Positions 1 through 7,870 of a stretch of 64,000 nt of DNA are shown piece by piece. The DNA comes from an uncultured Poribacteria bacterium. GTDB taxonomy: Bacteria > Poribacteria > WGA-4E > WGA-3G. Under the pieces are notes generated by a model. That model did not search any database. It was not told where the DNA came from and saw nothing but the letters and a program-made list of their open reading frames with translations. The stretch is from positions 3,466,506 to 3,530,505 of the forward strand of contig OX638316.1 in assembly GCA_951812525.1 (NCBI GenBank), in the 5' to 3' direction. Position 1 is the stretch's first letter; every line of letters begins with the position of its first letter. A program made the position numbers and the translations under genes.

Positions 1-438
1 TATAGTATCATCAGTGTCCCGTTCGCATTAGTTGTTGGTTTACTTGCAGGTCTCTGTAATGCTATACCGACCTTTGGTCCCTTCATTGGTGGTGGTTTCG
101 CTTTTCTCGCGATGCTGATGGGATTGGCAGCTGGAGATTTCGGGGTCGTCGATTTTCTTATTCGCTCCGCAGTTGTGGTGGGAGTTGCACTCGGTGTTCA
201 AACACTTGACAACTCGCTGGTTTCACCTAAGGTCATGAGCGATGCTGTTGATGTGGATCCCTTGCTTATTATGTTTGGTGTCATTGTCGGGGCAACTGTG
301 CTCGGTTTTTGGGGTGTATTGCTTGCAATTCCTATTATTGTTGTGATAAAATCCATTATCGCTGTTTCGCGGACGTTAGCAGCCGATCAAAATGTGGAAA
401 GCACGTCTGCAAAGACGAATCCCTTGGAGGAAAACTAA
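1..438 (+). CDS. AI-2E family transporter / PerM-like permease, C-terminal part
   Basis: The reading frame is open from the first base, so the gene starts before the window and only the last 145 residues are seen. Near the start it carries the GLxNxIPxFGPxIGG pattern typical of AI-2E/PerM-type permeases, followed by hydrophobic segments and the conserved 'DNSLVSPKVMS' and 'LLIMFGVIVGATVLGFWGVLLAIP' type stretches that end these proteins. The family are inner-membrane proteins with about eight helices. Members export autoinducer-2 or act as Na+/H+ antiporters, and the substrate here cannot be told. The stop overlaps the start of der by one base (TAATG), so the two are probably translationally coupled. 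Confidence 0.85.
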   Translation, partial: YSIISVPFALVVGLLAGLCNAIPTFGPFIGGGFAFLAMLMGLAAGDFGVVDFLIRSAVVVGVALGVQTLDNSLVSPKVMSDAVDVDPLLIMFGVIVGATVLGFWGVLLAIPIIVVIKSIIAVSRTLAADQNVESTSAKTNPLEEN

Positions 439-1862
439 TGGAAACTGGACGTCCTATTGTCGCGATAGTCGGCAGACCTAATGTCGGAAAGTCATCGCTC
501 TTCAATCGAATCACCGCATCAGCCCGTGTACGTCCGCAACAGACACACACCAATTTTGAAGATAATGGTAATGAAGCACCACAGCGCGACAGACCACGGC
601 GCACCAAAAAATCACGTGCTTCACGTAAAGTTGCTGTCGTCCATGATCTTCCCGGCGTGACGCGCGATAGGAACTATGCAGACGTTGAATGGGATAGCTG
701 CCCCTTCACCATTGTTGATACAGGTGGCTTAGACATTGATCCGGACGACAGGCTTATTGATAACGTCCAATCACAAGTGGATGCTGCTTTGATTGAGTCG
801 TGCCTCGTCCTATTTGTCGTTGATGCACGAACTGGCGTTATGCCACACGATATGATTGTCGCTGATAAACTCAGAGCTTCTGGCAAACCCATCTTTCTCG
901 TCGTCAACAAGGTAGATAGCGAACGGTTCCGCAATGAAGCAGCAGAATTTTATTCCCTCGGATTCTCAGAGCCGACGTGGACATCGTGTGTTCAGAACGA
1001 CGGAATTCAAGAACTTCTCGACCGAATGGTAGATGTTCTGCCGGTTACTGACGAAACACCCGATAACGCACCTACTACAATGAAAATCGCGATTGTTGGC
1101 AGACCTAATGTCGGAAAATCGTCGCTTATTAACAATCTGTTGGGTGAAGAACGGATGATCGTTGACGACCGACCCGGAACGACACGCGACGCTGTAAATA
1201 TACGCATCGTTCACGACAACATCCCCTTTGAGGTGGTTGACACTGCCGGGATGCGGCGTAAATCCGCTATTAACGACGAACTCGAATCGGTCACCGTCCA
1301 GCGGGCTATACGCAGCATCCGCCAAAGCGATATTGCTGTCTTGGTCCTTGACATAACCCAGGAAATCGCACAACAAGATAAAGCGATCGCCAACTTCATT
1401 GAACGACAGGGAAAAGCCTCGGTTTTAGTGCTGAATAAATGGGATCTCATTGAAAAGGATAACACAACGCATCCGGCGTTTATGGATAGAATCGATATTC
1501 AACTTCCGCAACTCCATTATGTTCCCCGGGTTTTTGTCTCTGCTGTTACGGGACAACGCGTTACCCATATATTGGAGGTTGCCCTTGAGGTTTATCGCGA
1601 GTATTGCACCCGCATCCCGACTCCGGAACTTAACCAGTTGCTCCTTGAATTGCGCAACGCACATCCACCCCCGCGTGTCAAGGGTGTAAGACCAGCTCTT
1701 AAATATATCACGCAGGTGGAGACCAAACCTCCTACTTTTCTCATCTTCGGACGAAATCTCCATCGGATACGTCCGCCATACGAGGCGTATCTTGTCAACA
1801 ATATCAGAGAAGAATTCGGATTCAACGGCACGCCAATACGCATTTTTTACCGCCAATCGTAA
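438..1862 (+). CDS. der: GTPase Der (EngA), with an insertion in the first G domain
   Basis: This is the double-G-domain GTPase of 50S ribosome assembly. The first P-loop GRPNVGKS is at residues 12-19 and the second (also GRPNVGKS) near residue 220. Each is followed by switch motifs (DLPGVTRDR; DRPGTTRDA), a DTAG/DTGG Walker B motif and NKxD, and a KH-like C-terminal domain ends the protein. At 474 residues it is slightly longer than usual. The extra length is an Arg/Lys/Gln-rich insertion of about 34 residues (about 29-61) between the P-loop helix and switch I, where normal Der has only a few residues. The ATG at 438 is chosen because the protein begins METGRPIVAIVG. It overlaps the stop of the upstream permease and has GGAGG just upstream. 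Confidence 0.97.
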   Translation: METGRPIVAIVGRPNVGKSSLFNRITASARVRPQQTHTNFEDNGNEAPQRDRPRRTKKSRASRKVAVVHDLPGVTRDRNYADVEWDSCPFTIVDTGGLDIDPDDRLIDNVQSQVDAALIESCLVLFVVDARTGVMPHDMIVADKLRASGKPIFLVVNKVDSERFRNEAAEFYSLGFSEPTWTSCVQNDGIQELLDRMVDVLPVTDETPDNAPTTMKIAIVGRPNVGKSSLINNLLGEERMIVDDRPGTTRDAVNIRIVHDNIPFEVVDTAGMRRKSAINDELESVTVQRAIRSIRQSDIAVLVLDITQEIAQQDKAIANFIERQGKASVLVLNKWDLIEKDNTTHPAFMDRIDIQLPQLHYVPRVFVSAVTGQRVTHILEVALEVYREYCTRIPTPELNQLLLELRNAHPPPRVKGVRPALKYITQVETKPPTFLIFGRNLHRIRPPYEAYLVNNIREEFGFNGTPIRIFYRQS

Positions 1863-1873
1863 GGAGAGAAGCC

Positions 1874-2848
1874 TTGTCAAAATTCAATGTTTTTATTACA
1901 CGTCCTGTTCGAGAAGAAATCCATGCTAAAATAGCCGAAGAATGTGAAGTCGATATGTGGCATACGAGTGCAATTTTACCACCTATTGCTGAAAAGATTC
2001 CGCCTCTTGATGGTCTTATGACGTATGGACACGAACTCGTTACCCCTGAGATGATTGCTACCTCCCCTAATCTTAAAGTCGTCTCTGTCGTCGGGGTCGG
2101 TTATGATCACGTCCATGTTGAGGCTTGTAGAGAAAGAGGGATTGCGATCGGGCATACACCCGGGGTTCTCAGCGATACCACTGCAGATATGACGATGGCA
2201 CTTCTGCTCGCTGCATCGCGTAATGTTGTTCCGGCAGATAAACACGTCCAGGCAAAACAGTGGCTCTACTACGATCCGAATATCCTCTGGGGATACGATG
2301 TACATCATGCAACACTGGGCATTGTCGGCATGGGACGTATCGGTTACGCTGTCGCTAAACGTGCTTTAGCCTTTGACATGCGAGTACTCTATTACAAACG
2401 CGAACGCAGACACGATTGGGAAGAAGAACTCGGCGTTGAGTATGCGGACATGGAACAACTCCTTCAAACCTCTGATTTCGTGACCCTTCACGTCCCCCTG
2501 ACAGAAGAGACAACTCACATGATTAGCAAAGCCGAACTTGAATTGATGAAAGACACCGCAATCTTGGTGAACATCGCCAGAGGTCCTGTTGTTGACCATT
2601 ATGCATTGTACGATGCACTTAAAGAAGGACAGATTGCGGGTGCTGCACTTGATGTAACAGAGCCAGAACCGCTTAACACCGATCACCCGCTCCTCGGTTT
2701 AGATAATCTTATTGTTGCACCGCATCTCGGCAGTGCTACTATCCAAACGCGGATGAAAATGATGACAATGGCAATGGAGAATCTGCTTGCTGGATTGAAG
2801 GGTGAACAGTTGCCTTATGCCGCGCTGCAGCCTAATCTTTCCCCATAA
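1874..2848 (+). CDS. D-2-hydroxyacid dehydrogenase (NAD-binding)
   Basis: This 324-residue protein of the D-isomer-specific 2-hydroxyacid dehydrogenase family reduces 2-keto acids such as glyoxylate, hydroxypyruvate or phosphoglycerate-type substrates. A GMGRIG dinucleotide-binding motif lies in the middle. The catalytic set is complete: Arg in NIARGPVVD, Glu in DVTEPEPL and His in VAPHLGSAT. It is closest in style to glyoxylate/hydroxypyruvate reductases, but the substrate is not decided by sequence. Translation starts at TTG (1874), with AAGGAGAG eight bases before it and only 11 bases after the der stop, so it is likely in the der operon. Confidence 0.93.
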   Translation: MSKFNVFITRPVREEIHAKIAEECEVDMWHTSAILPPIAEKIPPLDGLMTYGHELVTPEMIATSPNLKVVSVVGVGYDHVHVEACRERGIAIGHTPGVLSDTTADMTMALLLAASRNVVPADKHVQAKQWLYYDPNILWGYDVHHATLGIVGMGRIGYAVAKRALAFDMRVLYYKRERRHDWEEELGVEYADMEQLLQTSDFVTLHVPLTEETTHMISKAELELMKDTAILVNIARGPVVDHYALYDALKEGQIAGAALDVTEPEPLNTDHPLLGLDNLIVAPHLGSATIQTRMKMMTMAMENLLAGLKGEQLPYAALQPNLSP

Positions 2849-2919
2849 GCGAGATCTCAAAACCGTGGTTTCCAAGGAAGAATTTTGCCGACACAAATTA
2901 CGCAATACAAGGAGGCAAG

Positions 2920-4254
2920 ATGTTACTTGAAAAATTATTTGAGTTAAAAAAGAGTGGCACTTCAGTGAGGCGCGAACTTGTCGCCGGTCTTACGAATTTT
3001 ATGACGATCTCATACATAATTTTCGTTCAACCCTCGCTGCTTTCAATTGCCGGTATGGATTATGGTGCCGTCTTGGTTGCAACCTGCATATCCAGCGCAA
3101 TTGCAACATTTTTCATGGCATTTCTAACCAATTATCCGGTCGTATTAGCACCAGGCATGGGGCTTAACGCCTATTTTGTTTTTGATATTTGCTTAAATCA
3201 AGGTTTGGGCGTATCTTGGCAGGAAGCATTAGGCATCGTTTTCATATCAGGCTTGTTGTTCTTCATACTTTCATTCGTTGGAATCCGTGAAGCTATCATG
3301 AATGCCATCCCAACCTCACTCCAGCACGCTATTGCGATTGGGATCGGACTGTTTATCGCATTCATCGGTCTGCAAATGAGTGGGATAATTACGAGGCATT
3401 CCGCGACCTATGTAACCCGTGGCGACCTCTTATCAACCCCTGTTTTACTCTCTCTGTTCGGCATCGCTGTAACACTCGCGCTCATGGCACGCAAGGTGAA
3501 AGGTGCTATTCTAATCGGTATCTTGGTCTCGACTGTTGCCAATCTCATCTTTGGGATTGCCAAGTATGAGGGAATCGCCGCGCCTCCACCATCCATTACG
3601 CCGACCTTCTTCAAACTTCAGCTTCCCAATATCTTCGCCAAATTGGAACTGATTTCTGTTGTTTTTGTTTTCTTTGCCATTGACATGTTCGATAGCATCG
3701 GTACGCTCACCGCTATCGGTTACAGAGCGGAATTGATGGAAGAGGGGAAACTCGCAAAAGCAAGAGGAGCGCTTATAACAGATGCTGGAAGTACTGTCGG
3801 TGGTGCTTTGCTCGGCACCTCAACTGTTACGTGTTACATCGAAAGCGCAACGGGTATCGCCGTAGGCGGGCGGACAGGTCTTACCGCTGTCTTTACAGGG
3901 ATTTTTATGTTGCTATCCATTTTCCTCTATCCCCTTGTTAAAATTGTTGGTGGCGGCTATGCGATTAGCCAAACCACCATGCTTTACCCGATTATCGCAC
4001 CAGCCCTCATTGTCGTCGGTGGATTGATGCTCAGAAACGTGAACCTGATCGATTGGGAAGACCTCACAGAATCCGTCCCTGCGTTCCTTACGATGATCAT
4101 GATGCCTCTCTCCTTCAGCATTACGGACGGCATCGGCTTCGGGCTTGTCTCATTAGCGTTTCTCAAAGTAGTAACCGGACGTGGAAAAGAGATAAATCCA
4201 ATCGTCTACTACTTCGCACTCTTCTTCATTGCCTGCTACATCGGAGACCTGTAG
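2920..4254 (+). CDS. NCS2-family purine (guanine/hypoxanthine) permease
   Basis: This 444-residue inner-membrane transporter of the AzgA branch of nucleobase-cation symporters carries the family signatures TNFMTISYIIFVQP near the N-terminus, APGMGLNAYF in TM3, and a DMFDSIGTL stretch in TM8. About 12-14 hydrophobic segments are visible. Family members import adenine, guanine or hypoxanthine with protons, and the exact base cannot be assigned. The start ATG has GGAGG seven bases upstream. Only 71 bases separate it from the dehydrogenase, too short for a purine riboswitch, and none is apparent. It ends ahead of two hairpins that close this plus-strand run. Confidence 0.93.
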   Translation: MLLEKLFELKKSGTSVRRELVAGLTNFMTISYIIFVQPSLLSIAGMDYGAVLVATCISSAIATFFMAFLTNYPVVLAPGMGLNAYFVFDICLNQGLGVSWQEALGIVFISGLLFFILSFVGIREAIMNAIPTSLQHAIAIGIGLFIAFIGLQMSGIITRHSATYVTRGDLLSTPVLLSLFGIAVTLALMARKVKGAILIGILVSTVANLIFGIAKYEGIAAPPPSITPTFFKLQLPNIFAKLELISVVFVFFAIDMFDSIGTLTAIGYRAELMEEGKLAKARGALITDAGSTVGGALLGTSTVTCYIESATGIAVGGRTGLTAVFTGIFMLLSIFLYPLVKIVGGGYAISQTTMLYPIIAPALIVVGGLMLRNVNLIDWEDLTESVPAFLTMIMMPLSFSITDGIGFGLVSLAFLKVVTGRGKEINPIVYYFALFFIACYIGDL

Positions 4255-4276
4255 AAGAGATTTTCTCCCAAATCTG

Positions 4277-4355
4277 ATAGGCTTGGTTTGCAACCGAGCC
4301 TATACGTGTAAGGTGTTATTGTCTATAGACTAGGCGCGCTTACAAAGCGCGCCTA
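4277..4355. terminator. Two hairpins between convergent genes
   Basis: The first inverted repeat (4277-4303) has arms ATAGGCTTGGTT and AACCGAGCCTAT around a 3-base loop, with one G-T wobble. The second (4331-4355) has perfect 11-base arms TAGGCGCGCTT and AAGCGCGCCTA with loop ACA. They lie between the permease stop and the convergent dioxygenase stop, so they can end transcription from both sides. No long T tract follows. Both resemble the TAGGCxCGGTT hairpin family found elsewhere in the window. Confidence 0.6.
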
Positions 4356-4371
4356 TTAATAAATGATTCCA

Positions 4372-5244
4372 TTACCCCTGCCAAGCCGTATCAATACTCG
4401 TATATCCATCCGTATATTGATGCAGATGCGGAGGCAAATCCGCTAAGAACTGTTTACCTTCATCAGGAATCTCCCATGGAATATCAATACGGTGGTCCCT
4501 ACTCCGAAAACCGACACCACACGACAATCGAATCTCATCAATCTGGTTCGGGAATGCACCGTGATATGTCCGATGTGCAAATACAATCATATCTCCGGGA
4601 TTCGTAAAGAGCGGCACCAACCCCGGAATATCAAACCCCACATAAGCCTTTTCTTCTTCGCCTTCCTTGTAGAAGGAGCGTCGATCTGTAGTAAGGTTAA
4701 AACCTTCAGGTCCCTCCCAATTCGCCACGTGGGAGCCTTCAATCACACATAAACCCCCGTGTTCCGGACGAGAACCAGTCAAATAGAACCATTTGCCTGA
4801 GGGCCAAAGTCCGCGATTCAGCACGTCACCTGAATTTTTCGGAGCATCCGTTGAAAACCCACACCAATCCGTATGCCACGCAACAGGCTGAGACCTAGGC
4901 ATCCGAATGATAGCCGCAGATCGATGGAGGGTCAACGCATCTGCGCCAATCAGGTAGTGGTGGATTTTCATAAACGGTTCGTATTCTAAGACTGTCCAAG
5001 CTCCCGGTCCAGACTCAATCCAAGCGTGTCGAGTACTGCTCTGCCCAGGCTCTAATTCTCTTTTCGGATCCGTGCTATCAAAGACTGCTTGTTTTAGAAT
5101 ATCGACTAATTCAGGAGGGAGAACATCTTTGATAATCGCAAAGCCGTGCGCCTCCAGACATTCGGACATAAGATTGAGCTGATCGACGCCAAATTCGTAA
5201 GTATAATCAAGTTCAGGTTTCTGAATCTCCAAATATTCTTTCAT
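4372..5244 (-). CDS. Phytanoyl-CoA dioxygenase (PhyH) family protein 1
   Basis: This 290-residue Fe(II)/2-oxoglutarate oxygenase of the PhyH family has the iron-binding facial triad visible as H124-x-D126 (AWHTDWCG) and a distal His in TYHGAFPN (H228). R239 (EIRLSCG) is placed to bind the 2-oxoglutarate carboxylate. The family hydroxylates diverse small molecules, and the substrate cannot be predicted. The ATG at 5244 is the only convincing start, although no Shine-Dalgarno is seen. The gene is divergent from a second PhyH gene at 5661. The two share the fold but little sequence, so they are not a recent tandem duplication. Confidence 0.9.
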   Translation of the reverse strand: MKEYLEIQKPELDYTYEFGVDQLNLMSECLEAHGFAIIKDVLPPELVDILKQAVFDSTDPKRELEPGQSSTRHAWIESGPGAWTVLEYEPFMKIHHYLIGADALTLHRSAAIIRMPRSQPVAWHTDWCGFSTDAPKNSGDVLNRGLWPSGKWFYLTGSRPEHGGLCVIEGSHVANWEGPEGFNLTTDRRSFYKEGEEEKAYVGFDIPGLVPLFTNPGDMIVFAHRTYHGAFPNQIDEIRLSCGVGFRSRDHRIDIPWEIPDEGKQFLADLPPHLHQYTDGYTSIDTAWQG

Positions 5245-5321
5245 AAGTCAATCCCCAAGTATGGGTCAAAAATATTTCACCCTTTGGTAGGTGAGGTTCC
5301 GACCTGCCCGTTTTCCGTTAG

Positions 5322-5387
5322 AATAGGTAGGCGAGGTATCTAACCTCGCCGGTCCCCAGCTATCAGTAATTATGAAATCTACTATAG
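5322..5387. repeat. Dispersed hairpin-plus-tail repeat, copy A
   Basis: The hairpin GGCGAGGT-ATCTA-ACCTCGCC (5330-5350) is followed by a tail CAGTAATTATGAAATCTACT and ATAG (5364-5387). The same head-and-tail arrangement recurs at 24256 and 36154. A degenerate hairpin (GGTGAGGTTCCGACCTGCCC) lies just before it at about 5288. It sits in the 415-base gap between divergent PhyH genes. Apart from this repeat, a 24-base repeat and a promoter, I see nothing else in that gap. Confidence 0.7.
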
Positions 5388-5495
5388 TTGTTTATTGCCA
5401 ATGCTAAGTGATGTGATTTTAGCAAGTATTTACTGTTGCGTCAACGACATTTTTCGCTGGGAATCTGGTGCGGATTATAATCCAGAAAATCCTAA

Positions 5496-5519
5496 AATCC
5501 TGTGAATCCTGATTCAGAC
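5496..5519. repeat. 24-base dispersed repeat, copy 1
   Basis: The stretch from AATCCTGTGAATCCTGATTC through 5519 matches 36294-36317 with two differences in 24 bases. It contains a direct repeat of AATCCTG at 9-base spacing. In both places it lies upstream of a plus-strand gene. Confidence 0.6.
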
Positions 5520-5599
5520 AATATCTTCATCTACCTACCCAACTGTGAAACGGAACCCGTAGGTTTAAGAGGAAATGTGCCTACCAGTAAGTTATGCGC

Positions 5600-5628
5600 T
5601 TGCACTAATTGCCAACTTTTGTTAAAAT
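5600..5628 (+). promoter_or_regulatory. Sigma70-type promoter for PhyH gene 2
   Basis: TTGCAC (5600-5605) and TAAAAT (5623-5628) are separated by 17 bases. Transcription would begin near 5635, giving a 5' leader of about 26 bases with a GGAGGG Shine-Dalgarno before the ATG at 5661. Confidence 0.6.
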
Positions 5629-5660
5629 ATCGTGACTATGGCACAATTTGGAGGGAAATA

Positions 5661-6563
5661 ATGGCAAAAACCGTCTTTTTAGGAGAGCATGAACTCACCT
5701 TCCCCGGTCCACACCTTGGTGTACTTCGGGACTGCAACGCCGTCCTTGGCTCAGCAGAAGGCTTACACCAACAGATAGCAGAGGACGGGTATCTACTCGT
5801 TCGCGGTTTAATAGACAGAGAAAAGGTTATCGCTGCGCGGCGTGCAATCCTTGAATACGCGGATGACGACGAAAAAGACGATGTTTTCAAGCCCGGCACC
5901 GATATCATGGACGCGTTTGCTGGCGAGGGAAGACCTGGCAGAACGATGGGGACACGCGCAGTTACACACCATCCCGATGTCCAAGCAGTCTTGGAAGGCG
6001 ATGAACTTTTCAAATTCTTCCGAAACTTCTTTGGTGGCGATACCCGAACGTTAGATTATAAGTGGCTCCGATTTATCCGACCCACTGTCTGGTCAGGACC
6101 GCATTTCGATTTTGTCTATATGGGAAGAGGGTCAAGGCAGCTCCATACCTGTTGGGTCCCGTTCGGTGATGTGCCGGCAACGATGGGAACGTTGGCTGTG
6201 TTGGTCGGTTCGCATAACCTCCCCAGTTTCGCACCGGTACGGGATACTTATGGCGAAACAGATGTAGATAAAGATGGCACGCCTGGTCATTTCGGGAACG
6301 ACCCAATGGAAATTAGCAATCAATATGGTGGTGAGTGGAAAACAGCCGATTTCCAGATGGGCGATGTCATTGTCTTCACGATGCACACGATGCACATCTC
6401 TACCAAAAACCTTTCTGATCGGTGGCGTATCAGTTGTGACATCCGTTTTCAGCCCGCAGAAGATCCTATTGATGAACGATGGGTTGGCAAAAACCCAATT
6501 TCTCACACGGGTAGCCAAACGATGTCGTTTGAGGAAGCCAAAAAGCAATGGGGATTGGAATAG
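5661..6563 (+). CDS. Phytanoyl-CoA dioxygenase (PhyH) family protein 2
   Basis: This 300-residue Fe(II)/2-oxoglutarate-dependent oxygenase has its facial triad at H148-F-D150 (SGPHFDFVY), a distal His at H245 (MHTMHIS) and a 2-oxoglutarate-binding Arg at R256 (RWRISCD). The segment LHTCWVPFGDVPATMGTLAVLVGSHN is the usual PhyH core (about 161-185). The start at 5661 is preferred over an in-frame upstream ATG at 5502. GGAGGG precedes 5661, the promoter at 5600-5628 lies inside the longer version, and the extra 53 residues look non-coding and include a dispersed repeat. Confidence 0.9.
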   Translation: MAKTVFLGEHELTFPGPHLGVLRDCNAVLGSAEGLHQQIAEDGYLLVRGLIDREKVIAARRAILEYADDDEKDDVFKPGTDIMDAFAGEGRPGRTMGTRAVTHHPDVQAVLEGDELFKFFRNFFGGDTRTLDYKWLRFIRPTVWSGPHFDFVYMGRGSRQLHTCWVPFGDVPATMGTLAVLVGSHNLPSFAPVRDTYGETDVDKDGTPGHFGNDPMEISNQYGGEWKTADFQMGDVIVFTMHTMHISTKNLSDRWRISCDIRFQPAEDPIDERWVGKNPISHTGSQTMSFEEAKKQWGLE

Positions 6564-6589
6564 GAGAGATGAACAAGATCTTCGCGTTA

Positions 6590-6615
6590 TAGGTGCGGTT
6601 ACGGAGCCGCACCTA
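6590..6615. terminator. Hairpin between convergent genes
   Basis: The arms are TAGGTGCGG and CCGCACCTA around a short loop. The element lies between the PhyH gene 2 stop and the alaC stop. It belongs to the same hairpin family as the repeats at 5330, 24261 and 49807. Confidence 0.55.
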
Positions 6616-6638
6616 CGAGAAAAACAGGTTGTGAAATC

Positions 6639-7814
6639 TTAACCGAACAATGCCCGCCGAATCTGGCGGACCGCTTGACGAATCCGATCCTCGTTCTCCA
6701 CAAGCGCGATCCGGATATATCCTTCGCCGTTGTGTCCAAATCCAGCACCCGGAGAAACACAAACTTCCGCCTCGTTGAGAAGTTTCATTGCGAAGTCCAT
6801 GGAGGAGAGATGTTTCCACGCTTCAGGGATCGGTGCCCAGACGAACATAGAAGCCTGCGGTTTTGAAACCTTCCATCCAATCCGGTTTAAACCTTCAACC
6901 AGCACATCGCGACGTTTCTGATAGACCGCAGCATTTTCCATCACGGTATCTTCTGGCGTACGCAGTGCCATGATCGCCGCAACCTGAATCGGCGCGAAAA
7001 TTCCGTAATCGTAATACCCCTTAATTCGGGCAAGTGCCTCAATAATCTCACGGTTGCCGGCTGCAAATCCACACCGCCAGCCCGCCATATTGTAGGATTT
7101 AGACAGAGAGAAAAATTCGATACCGACATCCTTGGCGCCCTTCGCCTGTAAGAAACTTGGTGCCTTATAGTCATCAAAAACGATATCCGCATAAGCCAAA
7201 TCGTGAATCACCACGATCTCTTGGCGTTTTGCGAATGCTACGACCTCCTCAAAGAACCCGAGATCAACGACAGCACCCGTCGGATTGTGTGGGAAACTCA
7301 AGATTAACACCTTAGGTCGCGGCCAAATATCGCGCGTGATTTCGGTGAGTGAAGGGATGAAATCGTTCTCTTCCGTGAGTGGTATACTCACAACGCTTCC
7401 ACCAGCGAGTACAATGCTGTACGTATGAATAGGAAACGTCGGATTCGGCACCATCGCCAAGTCACCGTTGTCAATCAAAGCTAACGCGAGATGTCCCAGT
7501 CCCTCTTTAGTTCCAATAACAGAAATGGTTTCTTCGTCTGGATTGATGTGAACACCGAACCGACGTTCATAATGCCAACTGACTTCTCTACGGAGATTGA
7601 AAATACCGCGCGAAGCAGAATAACGGTGGTTCCTAAGCTCCTGTGCCGCTTCAGTCAGTTTATCAATGATAGGTTGTGGGGTCGGCTGATTCGGGTTCCC
7701 CATCCCCAAATCAATAATATCTATCCCCAGTTGTCGCCGTTCATGTGTTAACTGTTTGAGTTTGCCGAACATGTAGGGCGGGAGTCGATTTAAGCGTTTT
7801 GAAAAGATATTCAT
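6639..7814 (-). CDS. alaC: Alanine/LL-DAP-type aminotransferase (AlaC-like)
   Basis: This 391-residue class I/II PLP-dependent aminotransferase resembles E. coli AlaC over its whole length. Shared stretches include LPPYxF near the start, IDLGMGNP, SFPHNPTGA, HDLAYADIVFD, and SLSKSYNMAGWR with the Schiff-base Lys at K239. The predicted reaction is glutamate/pyruvate to alanine/2-oxoglutarate. Related LL-diaminopimelate aminotransferases share these motifs, so that activity is the main alternative. It lies 56 bases downstream of the sulfatase on the same strand with no clear promoter of its own, so it may be the last gene of the nfi run. Confidence 0.88.
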   Translation of the reverse strand: MNIFSKRLNRLPPYMFGKLKQLTHERRQLGIDIIDLGMGNPNQPTPQPIIDKLTEAAQELRNHRYSASRGIFNLRREVSWHYERRFGVHINPDEETISVIGTKEGLGHLALALIDNGDLAMVPNPTFPIHTYSIVLAGGSVVSIPLTEENDFIPSLTEITRDIWPRPKVLILSFPHNPTGAVVDLGFFEEVVAFAKRQEIVVIHDLAYADIVFDDYKAPSFLQAKGAKDVGIEFFSLSKSYNMAGWRCGFAAGNREIIEALARIKGYYDYGIFAPIQVAAIMALRTPEDTVMENAAVYQKRRDVLVEGLNRIGWKVSKPQASMFVWAPIPEAWKHLSSMDFAMKLLNEAEVCVSPGAGFGHNGEGYIRIALVENEDRIRQAVRQIRRALFG

Positions 7815-7870
7815 TTTTCCGAGATCCTGAGTTTTTTAAATTCGTATTAATAAGTCTATTTTTTTCTACC

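Noticed and set aside
309-437. 43-residue N-terminal extension of Der
   Set aside because: It lies within the AI-2E permease gene in another frame. Der proteins start a few residues before the P-loop, matching the ATG at 438.
966-1376. 136-residue minus-strand frame inside der
   Set aside because: It is antisense to a well-conserved gene, with no Shine-Dalgarno or recognisable protein.
2849-2919. Purine riboswitch before the NCS2 permease
   Set aside because: The gap is only 71 bases and lacks the three-way-junction sequences.
5502-5660. 53-residue N-terminal extension of PhyH protein 2
   Set aside because: It contains the promoter boxes and a repeat tail, and the downstream ATG has a strong Shine-Dalgarno.
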